Shown: piece after piece, positions 1-9,591 of the stretch | Layout of the letters: each line of letters begins with the position of its first letter | Position numbering within the stretch: the stretch's first letter is position 1 | NCBI RefSeq assembly: GCF_030704685.1 | Contig: NZ_JAUZDX010000001.1 | Span: forward strand, 310,001-374,000 | Direction: 5' to 3' | Length of the DNA: 64,000 bases | From: Acidovorax sp. A1169 | Lineage (GTDB): Bacteria > Pseudomonadota > Gammaproteobacteria > Burkholderiales > Burkholderiaceae_C | The notes under the pieces: model-generated | Seen by the model: only the letters and a program-made list of their open reading frames with translations | Databases searched by the model: none | What the model was told of the DNA's origin: nothing | Translations under genes and position numbers: made by a program

Positions 1-2336
1 TCTGGCTCGACCGCAAGCGCACGGCGGCCATCAGCCGCCACACCAACGCCTTCAAGATCAATGAAGACGTGGTGATTCCGCTGCCGCGCATGGCCGAGTA
101 CACCGATGGCATCGAGCGCATCAACATCGAGCTGTCGCTGCACAACAAGATCAAGCTATGCGATGCGTTCACCGACTTCTTCGAGCGCGGCAACCTGCCC
201 CTCGGAAAGCAGGACGACGCCAACGAGATCCCCTCGGCCGAACTGCTCGAGGACCGCGTGGCCCAGGCCATCGCCCTGGTGGCCGAGGTGCGCACGCTGT
301 GGGCCACCTGGCTGCAGAACGTGGACAGCCTGTTCCCCCAATTGCAGGACCACACCCTGCGCGCGAGCTGGAAGACCCAGTTGCGCGCCCCGCTCTCGGG
401 CATCTTCGCGGGCGCGGCCTTCAAGCCCATCCTCGACGAGGCCACGGCCATCCACAAGCGCGTGCTCAAGGGCCGCGTCTGGGTGGCCCTGCACATGCAT
501 GCCGGTGACGGCAATGTGCACACCAACCTGCCGGTCAACAGCGACGACTACGAGATGCTGCAGACCGCGCACCGCGCGGTGGAGCGCATCATGGTGCTGG
601 CGCGCAGCCTGGACGGCGTGATCTCCGGCGAGCATGGCATCGGCATCACCAAGCTCGAATTTTTGACCGACGAGGAGCTGCGCCCCTTCGCCGAATACAA
701 GCAGCGCGTGGACCCCGAGGGCCGCTTCAACAAGGGCAAGCTGCTGCGCGATGCCGCGCCGGTGCTGGCCATGGACGCCACCTCCGGCGGCCAGGCGCGC
801 GACCCGGCGCTGCTGCACGCCGACCTGACCAACGCCTACACGCCGAGCTTCGGCCTCATGGGGCACGAGTCGCTGATCATGCAGCAGAGCGACATCGGCG
901 CCATCGCCGATTCCGTCAAGGACTGCCTGCGCTGCGGCAAGTGCAAGCCGGTGTGCGCCACGCACGTGCCGCGCGCCAACCTGCTGTACAGCCCGCGCAA
1001 CAAGATCCTGGCGACCTCGCTGCTGGTGGAGGCCTTCCTCTACGAGGAGCAGACCCGCCGCGGCGTGAGCATCAAGCACTGGCAGGAGTTCGAGGACGTG
1101 GCCGACCACTGCACGGTGTGCCACAAGTGCGAGAGCCCCTGTCCGGTGAAGATCGACTTCGGCGACGTCACCATGAACATGCGCAACCTGCTGCGCAAGA
1201 TGGGCAAGAAGACCTTCCGCCCCGGCAACGCGCTGGCGATGACCATGCTCAACGCCACCAACCCCGAGACCATCAAGTTCATGCGTTCGGCCATGGTCGG
1301 CGTGGGCTTCAAGGCGCAGCGCATGGCCGTGGACCTGCTGCGCAAGGTGGGCCGCAAGCAGACCGCCAAGCCGCCTGCCACCGTGGGCACCGCCCCGGTC
1401 AAGGAGCAGGTGATCCACTTCATCAACAAGAAGCTGCCCGGCGGCCTGCCCAAGCGCACCGCGCGTGCGCTGCTGGACATCGAGGACAAGGACTACGTTC
1501 CCATCATCCGCAACCCGAAGGCCACCACGGCCGAGGCCGAGGCGGTGTTCTACTTCCCCGGTTGCGGGTCGGAGCGCCTGTTCAGCCAGGTGGGCCTGGC
1601 CACGCAGGCCATGCTCTGGCATGCGGGCGTGCAGACCGTGCTGCCCCCGGGCTACCTGTGCTGCGGCTACCCGCAGCGCGGCAGCGGCCAGTTCGACAAG
1701 GCCGAGAAGATGATCACCGACAACCGGGTGCTCTTCCACCGCGTGGCCAACACGCTGAACTACCTCGACATCAAGACCGTGGTGGTCAGCTGCGGCACCT
1801 GCTACGACCAGTTGCAGGGCTACGAGTTCGACAAGATCTTCCCGGGCAGCCGCATCATCGACATCCACGAGTACCTGCTGGAAAAGGGCATCACCCTGCA
1901 GGGCAAGGGCGCCTACCTGTACCACGAGCCCTGCCACAACCCCATGAAGCAGCAGGACGCCCTGAAGACCGTGAAGGCGCTGGTGGGCGAGCAGGTGCTC
2001 AAGAGCGAGCGCTGCTGCGGCGAATCGGGCACGCTGGGCGTGACGCGCCCCGACATCTCCACCCAGGTGCGCTTTCGCAAGGAAGAAGAGATCAAGAAGG
2101 GCGAGGCCACCCTGCGTGCCAGCGGCGCCGTGGGCGAGAAGGACAACGTGAAGATCCTCACCAGCTGCCCGAGCTGCCTGCAGGGCCTGAACCGCTACCA
2201 GGACGACCTGAACAACGGCCTGCTCGAAGCCGACTACATCGTGGTCGAGATGGCACGCGAGATTCTGGGCGAGAACTGGATGCCCGAGTACGTGGAGCGC
2301 GCGAACCAGGGCGGTATCGAGCGGGTTCTGGTATGA
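1..2336 (+). CDS. FAD/FMN-binding oxidoreductase with 4Fe-4S and cysteine-rich domains (5' end outside window)
   Basis: The frame is open from the first base, so the N-terminus lies upstream; about 777 C-terminal residues are present. The first part is the end of a GlcD/D-lactate dehydrogenase-type FAD oxidase (HMHAGDGNVH near base 495; GEHGIG near 630). Then comes a ferredoxin-like module with two CxxCxxCxxxC clusters (DCLRCGKCKPVC near 925, HCTVCHKCESPC near 1110), and then two cysteine-rich CCG domains (PGCGSER and LCCGYPQ; YHEPCHNP and RCCGESG) of the GlpC/LutA/heterodisulfide-reductase type. This fits a very large membrane-peripheral 2-hydroxyacid (D-lactate or glycolate-like) dehydrogenase passing electrons through Fe-S clusters, as is common in Burkholderiales. 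The substrate cannot be read from sequence. The stop overlaps the next start (ATGA). Confidence 0.9.
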   Translation, partial: WLDRKRTAAISRHTNAFKINEDVVIPLPRMAEYTDGIERINIELSLHNKIKLCDAFTDFFERGNLPLGKQDDANEIPSAELLEDRVAQAIALVAEVRTLWATWLQNVDSLFPQLQDHTLRASWKTQLRAPLSGIFAGAAFKPILDEATAIHKRVLKGRVWVALHMHAGDGNVHTNLPVNSDDYEMLQTAHRAVERIMVLARSLDGVISGEHGIGITKLEFLTDEELRPFAEYKQRVDPEGRFNKGKLLRDAAPVLAMDATSGGQARDPALLHADLTNAYTPSFGLMGHESLIMQQSDIGAIADSVKDCLRCGKCKPVCATHVPRANLLYSPRNKILATSLLVEAFLYEEQTRRGVSIKHWQEFEDVADHCTVCHKCESPCPVKIDFGDVTMNMRNLLRKMGKKTFRPGNALAMTMLNATNPETIKFMRSAMVGVGFKAQRMAVDLLRKVGRKQTAKPPATVGTAPVKEQVIHFINKKLPGGLPKRTARALLDIEDKDYVPIIRNPKATTAEAEAVFYFPGCGSERLFSQVGLATQAMLWHAGVQTVLPPGYLCCGYPQRGSGQFDKAEKMITDNRVLFHRVANTLNYLDIKTVVVSCGTCYDQLQGYEFDKIFPGSRIIDIHEYLLEKGITLQGKGAYLYHEPCHNPMKQQDALKTVKALVGEQVLKSERCCGESGTLGVTRPDISTQVRFRKEEEIKKGEATLRASGAVGEKDNVKILTSCPSCLQGLNRYQDDLNNGLLEADYIVVEMAREILGENWMPEYVERANQGGIERVLV

Positions 2337-2767
2337 GCCAAGGGGTTTGCCCATTGTGCGCCGCCGATGGCGGAACGCCGGTATGGCGCGGCACGCGCGT
2401 GCGTGTGATCCGCGCGGACGAAGCGGGCTTTCCGGCCTTCTACCGCGTGGTGTGGAATGCCCATGTGGCCGAGTTCTCCGATCTGCCGGCCGCCGACCGC
2501 GTGCACTGCATGGAGGCCGTCACGGCCGTGGAGCAGGCGCTGCGCCAGCACCTGGCGCCCACCAAGGTCAACCTGGCGGCGCTGGGCAACATGGTGCCGC
2601 ACCTGCACTGGCACGTGATCGCCCGCTTCGCCTGGGACAGCCATTTCCCCGCGCCGGTGTGGGCGGCGGCCCAGCGGCCCGGCCCAGCGGACCAGGAAGC
2701 CGCGCTGCGTGCGCGCCTTCCGGCGACCGAGGCCGCCATGGTGGCCGAGCTGCAGGCACTGCAGTAA
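2333..2767 (+). CDS. HIT family (histidine triad) protein
   Basis: A 144-residue protein whose ATG overlaps the stop of the upstream oxidoreductase by 4 bases, so the two are translationally coupled. The histidine triad HLHWH is at residues 90-94, preceded by the usual NMVPH. Two N-terminal cysteines (CPLC, residues 6-9) resemble the short Zn or disulfide motif of some HIT proteins. HIT proteins bind nucleotides and hydrolyse nucleoside phosphoramidates, dinucleotides or similar; the exact substrate is unknown. The Fhit, Hint and GalT-like branches cannot be separated here. Confidence 0.88.
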   Translation: MSQGVCPLCAADGGTPVWRGTRVRVIRADEAGFPAFYRVVWNAHVAEFSDLPAADRVHCMEAVTAVEQALRQHLAPTKVNLAALGNMVPHLHWHVIARFAWDSHFPAPVWAAAQRPGPADQEAALRARLPATEAAMVAELQALQ

Positions 2768-2868
2768 CCGCGCAGCCCAGCGGGTTGCACGCTGTACGGC
2801 CTGCGGGTGGGACAATGCAGGCCGGCCTGGCGGTCGTCGCCAAGGCAGTTTCTCACAGGTGTATATCC

Positions 2869-3294
2869 ATGGCAGGTTTGAAAGCGGGTTCGCCCACTCC
2901 CCAGGCGCTCACGGTGCATGGCAAGTCGCGGGTGCTCGAAGTGGTGTTCTCGGACGGCGCGGCATTCCGCATTCCCTTCGAGCTGATGCGTGTGTACTCG
3001 CCTTCCGCCGAGGTGAAGGGCCACGGGCCCGGCCAGGAGGTGCTGCAGACCGGCAAGCGCGACGTGGCCCTCGAAGGCCTGGAGCCCATCGGCAACTACG
3101 CCGTCAAACCCACCTTCTCGGACGGACATGACACCGGCATCTTCACCTGGGAATACCTGTACGAGCTGGGCCAGCAGGAGGCCGCGCTGTGGGCACAGTA
3201 CGAAAGCCGGCTGGCCGATGCCGGGGTGGACCGCGATGCGCCCATGGCACCCAAGGGCCACGACCACGGCGGCGGCGCCTGCGGCAGCCATTGA
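2869..3294 (+). CDS. DUF971 (GBBH-like N-terminal domain) protein
   Basis: A 141-residue protein starting at MAGLKAGSP. The body (residues 20-105) is a DUF971 domain, related to the N-terminal domain of gamma-butyrobetaine hydroxylase. Recognisable parts are LTVHGKSRVLEVVFSDG, FRIPFELMRVYSPSAEV and the C-terminal IFTWEYLYELG. A histidine/glycine-rich tail (GHDHGGGACGSH) could bind metal. In Burkholderiales this gene usually sits directly before ubiE, as here. Its biochemical function is not established; a link to Fe-S or ubiquinone metabolism is inference from neighbourhood only. Confidence 0.85.
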   Translation: MAGLKAGSPTPQALTVHGKSRVLEVVFSDGAAFRIPFELMRVYSPSAEVKGHGPGQEVLQTGKRDVALEGLEPIGNYAVKPTFSDGHDTGIFTWEYLYELGQQEAALWAQYESRLADAGVDRDAPMAPKGHDHGGGACGSH

Positions 3295-3422
3295 TACCCG
3301 CCCAACTCCGTATGGGCCGGGCCGTCGCGGCCGCTGTGGCCCGCGCGCACCACTATGGCGACCAGTGCATCGGCTGCCTCTGCTCTTTTTACAATAGCTA
3401 ACCCGGCATGCATGGACAGGTG

Positions 3423-3450
3423 TTGGCTGTCTTTTGATGCTGGGTATTGA
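3423..3450 (+). promoter_or_regulatory. Possible promoter before ubiE
   Basis: TTGGCT (3423-3428), a 16-base spacer and TATTGA (3445-3450) lie about 80 bases before the ubiE start, in a locally less GC-rich stretch. The -10 element is poor, so this is only a candidate. Confidence 0.25.
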
Positions 3451-3530
3451 AAAACCCCTGCGGCAGATGCCCCGTTTCAGTGCGGGGTTGTCGCTGTACC
3501 TTGGGCGCCCACGCGCCTAGCATGAATCCC

Positions 3531-4262
3531 ATGAGCACCACCCACTTCGGTTTCCAGTCCGTCGACGAGCAGGAAAAAGCGCGCCACGTGCGCGGTGTGT
3601 TCGATTCCGTCGCCTCCAAGTACGACGTCATGAACGACCTCATGTCGGCGGGCCTGCACCGCGCCTGGAAGGCCTACACCGTGATGGTGGCCAACCTGCG
3701 CGAGGGCAGCCAGGTGCTGGACATTGCGGGCGGCACGGGCGACCTGGCCCTGGCGTTTTCGAAGAAGGTCGGCACCACCGGCCGCGTGGTGCACACCGAC
3801 ATCAATGAGGCTATGCTGCGCACCGGGCGCGACCGCCTGATCGACGCGGGCGTGGTGCTGCCCACCCTGGTGTGCGATGCCGAGAAGCTGCCGTTTCCCG
3901 ATGCCCACTTCGACGTGGTGAGCGTGGCGTTTGGTTTGCGCAACATGACGCACAAGGATCTTGCGCTCAAGGAAATGTGCCGCGTGCTCAAGCCCGGCGG
4001 CAAGCTGCTGGTGCTCGAATTCTCCAAGGTGGCCAAGCCGCTCACCAAAGCCTACGACTGGTACTCCTTCAAGGTGCTGCCGCAACTGGGCAAGCTGGTG
4101 GCCGGCGATGACTCCAGCTACCGCTACCTGGCTGAATCGATCCGCATGCATCCGGGCCAGGAAGAGCTCAAAAGCCTCATGCAGCAAACTGGCTTTGGGC
4201 ATGTGGACTATCACAACATGACTGGCGGCATAGTGGCCTTGCATGTTGGAATCAAGTGCTGA
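3531..4262 (+). CDS. ubiE: Ubiquinone/menaquinone biosynthesis C-methyltransferase UbiE
   Basis: A 243-residue SAM-dependent methyltransferase for the C-methylation step of ubiquinone (and demethylmenaquinone) synthesis. The N-terminus [14 protein letters not shown] is typical of betaproteobacterial UbiE, which is why the ATG at 3531 is preferred over the in-frame ATG at 3522. SAM motif I is LDIAGGTGD (residues 63-71), and the family signatures YDVMNDLMS and FGLRNMTH are present. It leads a ubiquinone cluster with the Tim44-like gene, ubiJ and ubiB. Confidence 0.97.
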   Translation: MSTTHFGFQSVDEQEKARHVRGVFDSVASKYDVMNDLMSAGLHRAWKAYTVMVANLREGSQVLDIAGGTGDLALAFSKKVGTTGRVVHTDINEAMLRTGRDRLIDAGVVLPTLVCDAEKLPFPDAHFDVVSVAFGLRNMTHKDLALKEMCRVLKPGGKLLVLEFSKVAKPLTKAYDWYSFKVLPQLGKLVAGDDSSYRYLAESIRMHPGQEELKSLMQQTGFGHVDYHNMTGGIVALHVGIKC

Positions 4263-4298
4263 GCAGCAAAGTTCAGCCGTATACAAGATGGAGATGAC

Positions 4299-5342
4299 AT
4301 GATGAAACTGTGGTCTGTGGTTCTGGTGGCAATGCTGGCGTTCGCGCATGCGGATGCCGACGCCCGCCGCCTGGGTGGCGGCAACTCCGTGGGCAAGCAA
4401 TCGAGCAATGTGACGCAGCGCGAATCTGCGGCACCTGGCGGCCCCGCGCAAAACGCCAACAACGCGGCCAAGCCGGCCGCGCCCGCTGCCGCGCCTGCCG
4501 CTGCAGCCCCCAAGAAGCCCTGGGGTGCCATGCTCGGCGGCCTGGCTGCGGGCCTGGGCCTGGCCTGGCTGGCCAGTTCGCTGGGACTGGGTGCAGGCTT
4601 CGGCAACATCCTGATGATCCTGCTGCTGGCCGTCGCTGCCTTCGCCATCTTCAAGATGGTCATGCGCATGCGCAACGGCGGTGGCAACCAGGGCACGTCG
4701 GCCGGTGGTTCGCCCTTCGCCTTCCAGGGTGCCGGTGCAGCCACGCCGGCTGCGGCCCAGGTGCCTGCGCAGTACAGCCCCAACAACGTCGGCAACGATG
4801 CATCGGCCCGCCCCTGGGAGCGCAACAGCATGGCCTTTGATGCAGCACGCACCCAAGCCGGCGCCACCGGCGCAGGCACGGTGATCGGCTCCGGCCTGAC
4901 CGGCGCTGCAGCAGGTGCGGCCGGTGCGGCCCTGTCGGGTTCGCAGAACTGGGGTGTGCCCGAGGGCTTCGACACACCCGGTTTCCTGGCTGCAGCCAAG
5001 CGCAATTTCGTGACCTTGCAGGCCGCGTGGGACCGCTCGGATATCACCACCTTGCGCTCCATGATGACCGACAGCATGGTCGAGGAGATCCGCTCGCAGC
5101 TGGCCGAGCGCGAGACGCACCGCGGTGCCGAGCCCAACCACACCGACGTGGTGATGATCGACGCGCAACTGCTGGGCATCGAGGAACTGGACGATGGCTA
5201 CATGGCCAGCGTGGAGTTCTCGGGCATGATCCGCGAAGAGCCCTCGGCAGGCCCGAGCCCCTTCCGCGAAGTGTGGAACATGACCAAGTCCCGCAGTGGT
5301 GCCAGCGGCTGGCTCGTGGCCGGCGTGCAGGCCCTGCAGTGA
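4299..5342 (+). CDS. Tim44-like domain protein, exported or membrane-anchored
   Basis: A 347-residue protein. It has an N-terminal signal peptide (MMKLWSVVLVAMLAFAHADA), a low-complexity Ala/Pro/Asn linker, one or two hydrophobic segments (residues about 75-112, rich in Gly/Leu/Ala) and a C-terminal Tim44/TIM44-like domain (residues about 215-347: FLAAAKRNFVTLQAAWDRSD, then SMMTDSMVEEIRSQL). This architecture recurs in Burkholderiales between ubiE and ubiJ. The bacterial function is not known; a role in membrane assembly or in holding the Ubi proteins at the membrane is speculation from context. Confidence 0.85.
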   Translation: MMKLWSVVLVAMLAFAHADADARRLGGGNSVGKQSSNVTQRESAAPGGPAQNANNAAKPAAPAAAPAAAAPKKPWGAMLGGLAAGLGLAWLASSLGLGAGFGNILMILLLAVAAFAIFKMVMRMRNGGGNQGTSAGGSPFAFQGAGAATPAAAQVPAQYSPNNVGNDASARPWERNSMAFDAARTQAGATGAGTVIGSGLTGAAAGAAGAALSGSQNWGVPEGFDTPGFLAAAKRNFVTLQAAWDRSDITTLRSMMTDSMVEEIRSQLAERETHRGAEPNHTDVVMIDAQLLGIEELDDGYMASVEFSGMIREEPSAGPSPFREVWNMTKSRSGASGWLVAGVQALQ

Positions 5343-5369
5343 TCACGGCTTTGTAAATCACCCCGGATC

Positions 5370-5393
5370 GGTCCAAAACCCATGTTTTGGGCC
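5370..5393 (+). other. Stem-loop between Tim44-like gene and ubiJ
   Basis: Arms GGTCCAAAAC and GTTTTGGGCC pair over 10 bases with one G-T wobble around a 4-base loop, in the 75-base spacer before ubiJ. No T-run follows, so it is more likely an RNA processing or stability element than a strong terminator. Confidence 0.4.
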
Positions 5394-5417
5394 GAGTTCA
5401 GGGAATAATCGGGGACT

Positions 5418-6047
5418 ATGGCAACACAGTCCCCTTTTTCGTTCCTGGATGGCCTCTTTGAACGGCTGGCCGCCGGCCCACAACCGCCGCAATGGCTCGT
5501 GCACGAGGTGCAGCAGCGGCTGGTGCTGTTCCTGAACCATGTGCTCATGCAGGAGAAGGAAGCCATGGACCGCCTGGTGCGTCAGCGCGGGCGCGTGGCA
5601 CGCGTGCAGTGGCGCGCGTTCTCCATGGCGCTGGTGATCACGCCGGCCGGCCTCCTGAACCTGGCCGCCGAAGGCGCCACGCCCGACCTGCAGCTCGAAG
5701 TGACCGAGACCTCGCCCCTGGCGCTGGCCCAGGTGGCGCTGCGTGGCGACAAGCCCGCCATCCGCATCGAGGGCGACGTGCAGCTGGCCGCCGAGATCAA
5801 CTGGCTGGTGGACAACGTGCGCTGGGACCTGGAGGAGGACCTCTCGCGCGTGGTGGGTGATGCGCCCGCGCACACCATCAGCGAAGTGGCCCGCAAGGCT
5901 GCGCAGGCGCTGCGCCAGTTCGTGGGCTCGCGCGTGCCGCCAGCCGATGGCAGCTCCACCGCCGCGTACCCGGCGCCTGCGGCCCCCGTGCCCCCAGCCC
6001 CAGCAGGCAGCAGCACCAGCCCTGGCGCTGACCGGACCGGTCCATGA
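5418..6047 (+). CDS. ubiJ: Ubiquinone biosynthesis accessory factor UbiJ (SCP2 domain)
   Basis: A 209-residue protein with an SCP2 (sterol-carrier) lipid-binding domain (roughly residues 10-120), an alpha-helical middle and a Pro/Ala/Ser-rich tail (residues 175-209). UbiJ binds ubiquinone intermediates and scaffolds the late Ubi complex. The call rests on the fold-like pattern and on position directly before ubiB, the conserved ubiE-ubiJ-ubiB order. Its stop overlaps the ubiB start by 4 bases (ATGA). The tail is less conserved in composition and likely disordered. Confidence 0.88.
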   Translation: MATQSPFSFLDGLFERLAAGPQPPQWLVHEVQQRLVLFLNHVLMQEKEAMDRLVRQRGRVARVQWRAFSMALVITPAGLLNLAAEGATPDLQLEVTETSPLALAQVALRGDKPAIRIEGDVQLAAEINWLVDNVRWDLEEDLSRVVGDAPAHTISEVARKAAQALRQFVGSRVPPADGSSTAAYPAPAAPVPPAPAGSSTSPGADRTGP

Positions 6048-7627
6048 AGCGTTTTCTCCGGGGTGTGGCCATCCTCTGGGTGGTGTTCCGCTATGGGCTG
6101 GACGGGCTGGTGCTCGACAGCTTCCAGAAGCCGTGGCTGCGCCTGGTGTCCCGCATCGTCTCCATCGGGCGCAACCTGGATGCCCCCCGAGGCCAGCGCC
6201 TGCGCGAGGCGCTGGAGCGCCTGGGCCCCATCTTCGTCAAGTTCGGCCAGGTGCTCTCCACCCGCCGCGACCTGCTGCCAGCGGATATCGCCGACGAGCT
6301 GGCACTGCTGCAGGACCGCGTGCCGCCGTTCCATTCCGACATCGCCATCGCCACCATCGAGCGCGCCTTCCGCCGGCCTGTGGACGAGGTCTTCACCTTT
6401 TTCGACCGCACACCGGTGGCCAGTGCCTCCATCGCCCAGGTGCACTTCGCCACGCTGCGCGACCGCCACGGCATCGAACGCGAAGTGGCCGTGAAGGTGC
6501 TGCGCCCGGGCATGCTGCCGGTGATCGAAAAAGACCTGGCGCTGATGCGCATGATGGCCGGCTGGGTGGAAAGCCTCTCGGCCGATGGCAAGCGCCTGAA
6601 GCCCCGCGAGGTGGTCGCCGAGTTCGACAATTACCTGCACGACGAGCTGGACCTGGTGCGCGAAGCGGCCAATGCGGCGCAGCTGCGGCGCAACATGTCC
6701 GGCTTGGACCTGGTGCTGATCCCCGAGATCTTCTGGGACTTCTGCCACGCCGAGGTGATGGTGATGCAGCGCATGAACGGCGTGCCCATCAACCAGATCG
6801 AGCGGCTGCGCGATGCGGGTGTGGACATCCCCAAACTGGCGCGCGACGGCGTCACCATTTTCTTCACCCAGGTGTTTCGCGACGGCTTCTTCCACGCCGA
6901 CATGCACCCGGGCAACATCCAGGTGAGCCTGGATGCGGCCACCTTCGGGCGCTACATCTCGCTGGACTTCGGCATCGTGGGCACGCTCACCGAGTTCGAC
7001 AAGGAGTACCTGGCGCAGAACTTCACCGCCTTCTTCCGGCGCGACTACAAGCGCGTGGCCGAGCTGCACATCGAAAGCGGCTGGGTGCCGCCGGACACGC
7101 GGGTGAACGACCTCGAATCGGCGATCCGCACCGTCTGCGAGCCCTACTTCGACCGGCCGCTCAAGGAGATTTCACTGGGCATGGTGCTGATGCGCCTGTT
7201 CCAGACCTCGCGGCGCTTTCACGTCGAGATCCAGCCGCAGCTGGTGCTGCTGCAAAAGACGCTGCTCAACATCGAGGGCCTGGGCCGCCAGCTCGACCCG
7301 GAACTGGACCTGTGGAGCACCGCCAAGCCCTTTCTTGAAAAATGGATGCTCGACCAGATGGGGCCGCAGCGCCTGTGGCGCGAAATCCAGGCCGAGGGGC
7401 CGCACTTTGCCAAAATGCTGCCCGAGCTGCCGCGCCTGCTGCACGACTACCTGCGCCACAAGCCCCAGGACCATCGGCGTGAACTGCTGGAGCTGATGGC
7501 GGAGCAAAAGCGCACCAACCGCCTGCTGCACGCCATCATCTACACGGGCGCGGGCTTCGTGCTGGGCCTGCTGGCCCTGGTGCTGGTACAGCAGTTGCAA
7601 GTGTTTTTCCGCTTCCGGATTTTTTAG
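6044..7627 (+). CDS. ubiB: Probable protein kinase-like UbiB (ubiquinone biosynthesis)
   Basis: A 527-residue ABC1/ADCK/UbiB family protein. The signature KFGQ is at residues 66-69. The Ala-rich nucleotide loop ([11 protein letters not shown]), the ELDLVREA motif, catalytic [10 protein letters not shown] and LDFG metal-binding motifs follow in order. The last 35 residues hold two closely spaced hydrophobic segments ([19 protein letters not shown]), the usual C-terminal membrane anchor. UbiB is an atypical kinase/ATPase needed to extract or deliver ubiquinone intermediates at the membrane. It is translationally coupled to ubiJ. Confidence 0.97.
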   Translation: MKRFLRGVAILWVVFRYGLDGLVLDSFQKPWLRLVSRIVSIGRNLDAPRGQRLREALERLGPIFVKFGQVLSTRRDLLPADIADELALLQDRVPPFHSDIAIATIERAFRRPVDEVFTFFDRTPVASASIAQVHFATLRDRHGIEREVAVKVLRPGMLPVIEKDLALMRMMAGWVESLSADGKRLKPREVVAEFDNYLHDELDLVREAANAAQLRRNMSGLDLVLIPEIFWDFCHAEVMVMQRMNGVPINQIERLRDAGVDIPKLARDGVTIFFTQVFRDGFFHADMHPGNIQVSLDAATFGRYISLDFGIVGTLTEFDKEYLAQNFTAFFRRDYKRVAELHIESGWVPPDTRVNDLESAIRTVCEPYFDRPLKEISLGMVLMRLFQTSRRFHVEIQPQLVLLQKTLLNIEGLGRQLDPELDLWSTAKPFLEKWMLDQMGPQRLWREIQAEGPHFAKMLPELPRLLHDYLRHKPQDHRRELLELMAEQKRTNRLLHAIIYTGAGFVLGLLALVLVQQLQVFFRFRIF

Positions 7628-7668
7628 GTTCCACTTCCCCACCCCTTCGCGACATCGAGGAGCATGCC

Positions 7669-9114
7669 GTGCTGTTGACCCTGGTCATTGCCTATCTGTT
7701 GATCACCATTGCCATCGGCCTCGTGGCGGCCCGGCGCGTGAAGAACGCGGCGGATTTCGCCATTGCCGGGCGGCACCTGCCGCTGTACATGATCATCACC
7801 ACCACGTTCGCCACGTGGTTCGGCTCGGAAACAGTGCTGGGAATTCCGGCCAAGTTCATCGAGGGGGGGCTCGGGAACGTGGTCGAAGACCCCTTCGGCG
7901 CGGGCTTCTGCCTGATCCTGGTGGGACTGTTCTTCGCGGGCAAGCTCTACCGCATGACGCTGCTGACCATCAGCGACTACTACCGCGAGCGCTATGGCCG
8001 CACAGTGGAAGTCGTCTGTTCGCTGATCATCATGCTCAGCTACCTGGGCTGGGTGTCGGCGCAGGTCACTGCGCTGGGGCTGGTGTTCAACCTGCTCTCG
8101 GGCGGGGCCATCAGCATCCCCATGGGCATGGTCATCGGCGTGGTGTCCATCCTGGCCTACACGTTGTTCGGCGGCATGTGGTCTGTGGCGGTCACCGACT
8201 TCATCCAGATGATCATCCTGGTGGTCGGGCTGGCCATCATTGCCGTGTTTGCGGGCAACATGGCTGGCGGGGCCGACAAGGTGATCGAGTTTGCGTCCAA
8301 CCGCGAGCTGTTCCGCTTTCTGCCCGAACCCAAGTTCCACGACGTGGTGTTCTTCATCGCGGCGGGCATCACCATGATGTTCGGCTCCATCCCGCAGCAG
8401 GACGTGTTCCAGCGCGTGATGTCGGCCAACAACGTCAAAGCCGCCACGCGCGGCCCGATCATCGGCGGCATCTGCTACATCCTGTTCGCCTTCGTGCCCA
8501 TGTTCCTGGTGGCCAGCGCCCTGATCATCATGCCCGGCGAGACGGCCGCGCTGCTCAAGGACGACCCGCAGAAGGTGCTGCCCACGCTGGTGATGGCCAA
8601 GATGCCCTTCTTCATGCAGGTGCTGTTCTTCGGCGCGCTGCTCTCGGCGCTCAAGTCCACGGCCTCGGCCACCCTGCTGGCGCCCAGTGTCACCTTCACC
8701 GAGAACATCTGGCGCCAGTTCCGCCCCACGATGACGGACAAGGAACACCTGCGCACCATGCGCATCACCACCCTGGTGTTCAGCGGCTGCGTGCTGGCCT
8801 ATGCGATCCGCATGCAGGGCACGTCCATCTACGAGCTGGTCTCGGGTGCCTACCAGGTGCCGCTGGTGGGTGCCTTCGTGCCGCTGGTGGCGGGCCTGTA
8901 CTGGAAGCGCGCCACCACGCAGGGCGCCATCCTGGCCATCGTGCTTGGACTGGGCATCTGGCTGCTGCTGCTCAATACCCCCTGGGGTGAAGTGTTCCCG
9001 GCCCAACTCGCCGGCCTGCTGGCCGCCGTCGTGGGCATGCTGCTCGGTTCGCTGCTTCCGCAACTGCTGGCCAACCGCCACGCCGGGCACCACCGCGTGG
9101 TGGGCGTGGAGTAA
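7669..9114 (+). CDS. Sodium:solute symporter family protein
   Basis: A 481-residue polytopic membrane protein of the SSS family with about 13 hydrophobic helices. It shows the SSS pattern: SDYYRERYG, a second conserved segment YLGWVSAQVTALG, and GSIPQQDVFQRVMSA in the middle. The start is GTG (7669), reached 8 bases after GAGGAG. The transported solute cannot be read from sequence; residues around 60-140 resemble the branch with broad organic acid, sugar or proline-like substrates. It lies 41 bases after ubiB but is probably functionally unrelated. Confidence 0.9.
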   Translation: MLLTLVIAYLLITIAIGLVAARRVKNAADFAIAGRHLPLYMIITTTFATWFGSETVLGIPAKFIEGGLGNVVEDPFGAGFCLILVGLFFAGKLYRMTLLTISDYYRERYGRTVEVVCSLIIMLSYLGWVSAQVTALGLVFNLLSGGAISIPMGMVIGVVSILAYTLFGGMWSVAVTDFIQMIILVVGLAIIAVFAGNMAGGADKVIEFASNRELFRFLPEPKFHDVVFFIAAGITMMFGSIPQQDVFQRVMSANNVKAATRGPIIGGICYILFAFVPMFLVASALIIMPGETAALLKDDPQKVLPTLVMAKMPFFMQVLFFGALLSALKSTASATLLAPSVTFTENIWRQFRPTMTDKEHLRTMRITTLVFSGCVLAYAIRMQGTSIYELVSGAYQVPLVGAFVPLVAGLYWKRATTQGAILAIVLGLGIWLLLLNTPWGEVFPAQLAGLLAAVVGMLLGSLLPQLLANRHAGHHRVVGVE

Positions 9115-9189
9115 GCCGGCGCAGGCGCGCCAAAGCCCCTGCAGACCCCGCATGCACGGGGAGAAGTGGGGCGCGCCGGCCTGCACGCC

Positions 9190-9195
9190 TATAAT
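9190..9195 (+). promoter_or_regulatory. Candidate -10 box for the fmdB-DUF502-aspS operon
   Basis: A perfect TATAAT in an otherwise very GC-rich spacer, about 38 bases before the fmdB start. No good -35 is visible 17 bases upstream (GTGGGG region), so an activator or an extended element may be needed. Confidence 0.45.
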
Positions 9196-9233
9196 TGAAG
9201 GTTTTGCACTTTGCCTTCAACGACACGCCCGAC

Positions 9234-9581
9234 ATGCCTATCTACGCCTACAAATGCAGTTCCTGTGGCCATGCCAAGGACGTGCTGCAAAAACTCTCCG
9301 ACGCACCACTCTCGGTGTGCCCGGCGTGCGGCGCCGAGGCGTTCTCCAAGCAGGTCACCGCTGCGGGCTTCCAGCTCAAGGGTTCGGGCTGGTACGTGAC
9401 GGATTTTCGCGGTGGAAACACAGCCGGCGCGCCTGCTGCGGCACCCGCTGCCGATGCCAAGGGCGGCGATGCCCCCGCAGCGGCGCCAGCGGCCGCCAGC
9501 ACGGACACCGCCCCCAAGAAGGAATCCACCCCTCCTGCCAGCGCTCCTAGCGCCAGCACGGGCTCCACCCCCAAAACCTGA
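9234..9581 (+). CDS. FmdB family zinc ribbon protein
   Basis: A 115-residue protein beginning MPIYAYKCSSCG, the hallmark FmdB start. This is why 9234 is chosen over the longer in-frame start at 9195. Four cysteines (C8, C11, C29, C32) form a zinc ribbon. GWYVTDFRG follows at about residues 55-63, and the last 50 residues are an Ala/Pro/Lys-rich disordered tail. The family is thought to be regulatory, but no mechanism is settled. It is the first gene of fmdB-DUF502-aspS, an order widely conserved in Burkholderiales. Confidence 0.92.
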   Translation: MPIYAYKCSSCGHAKDVLQKLSDAPLSVCPACGAEAFSKQVTAAGFQLKGSGWYVTDFRGGNTAGAPAAAPAADAKGGDAPAAAPAAASTDTAPKKESTPPASAPSASTGSTPKT

Positions 9582-9591
9582 GTCTCAGCGG

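Noticed and set aside
156..2354. A 732-codon open frame antisense to the Fe-S oxidoreductase
   Set aside because: It has no recognisable motif and biased composition; the plus-strand frame carries intact FAD and Fe-S motifs.
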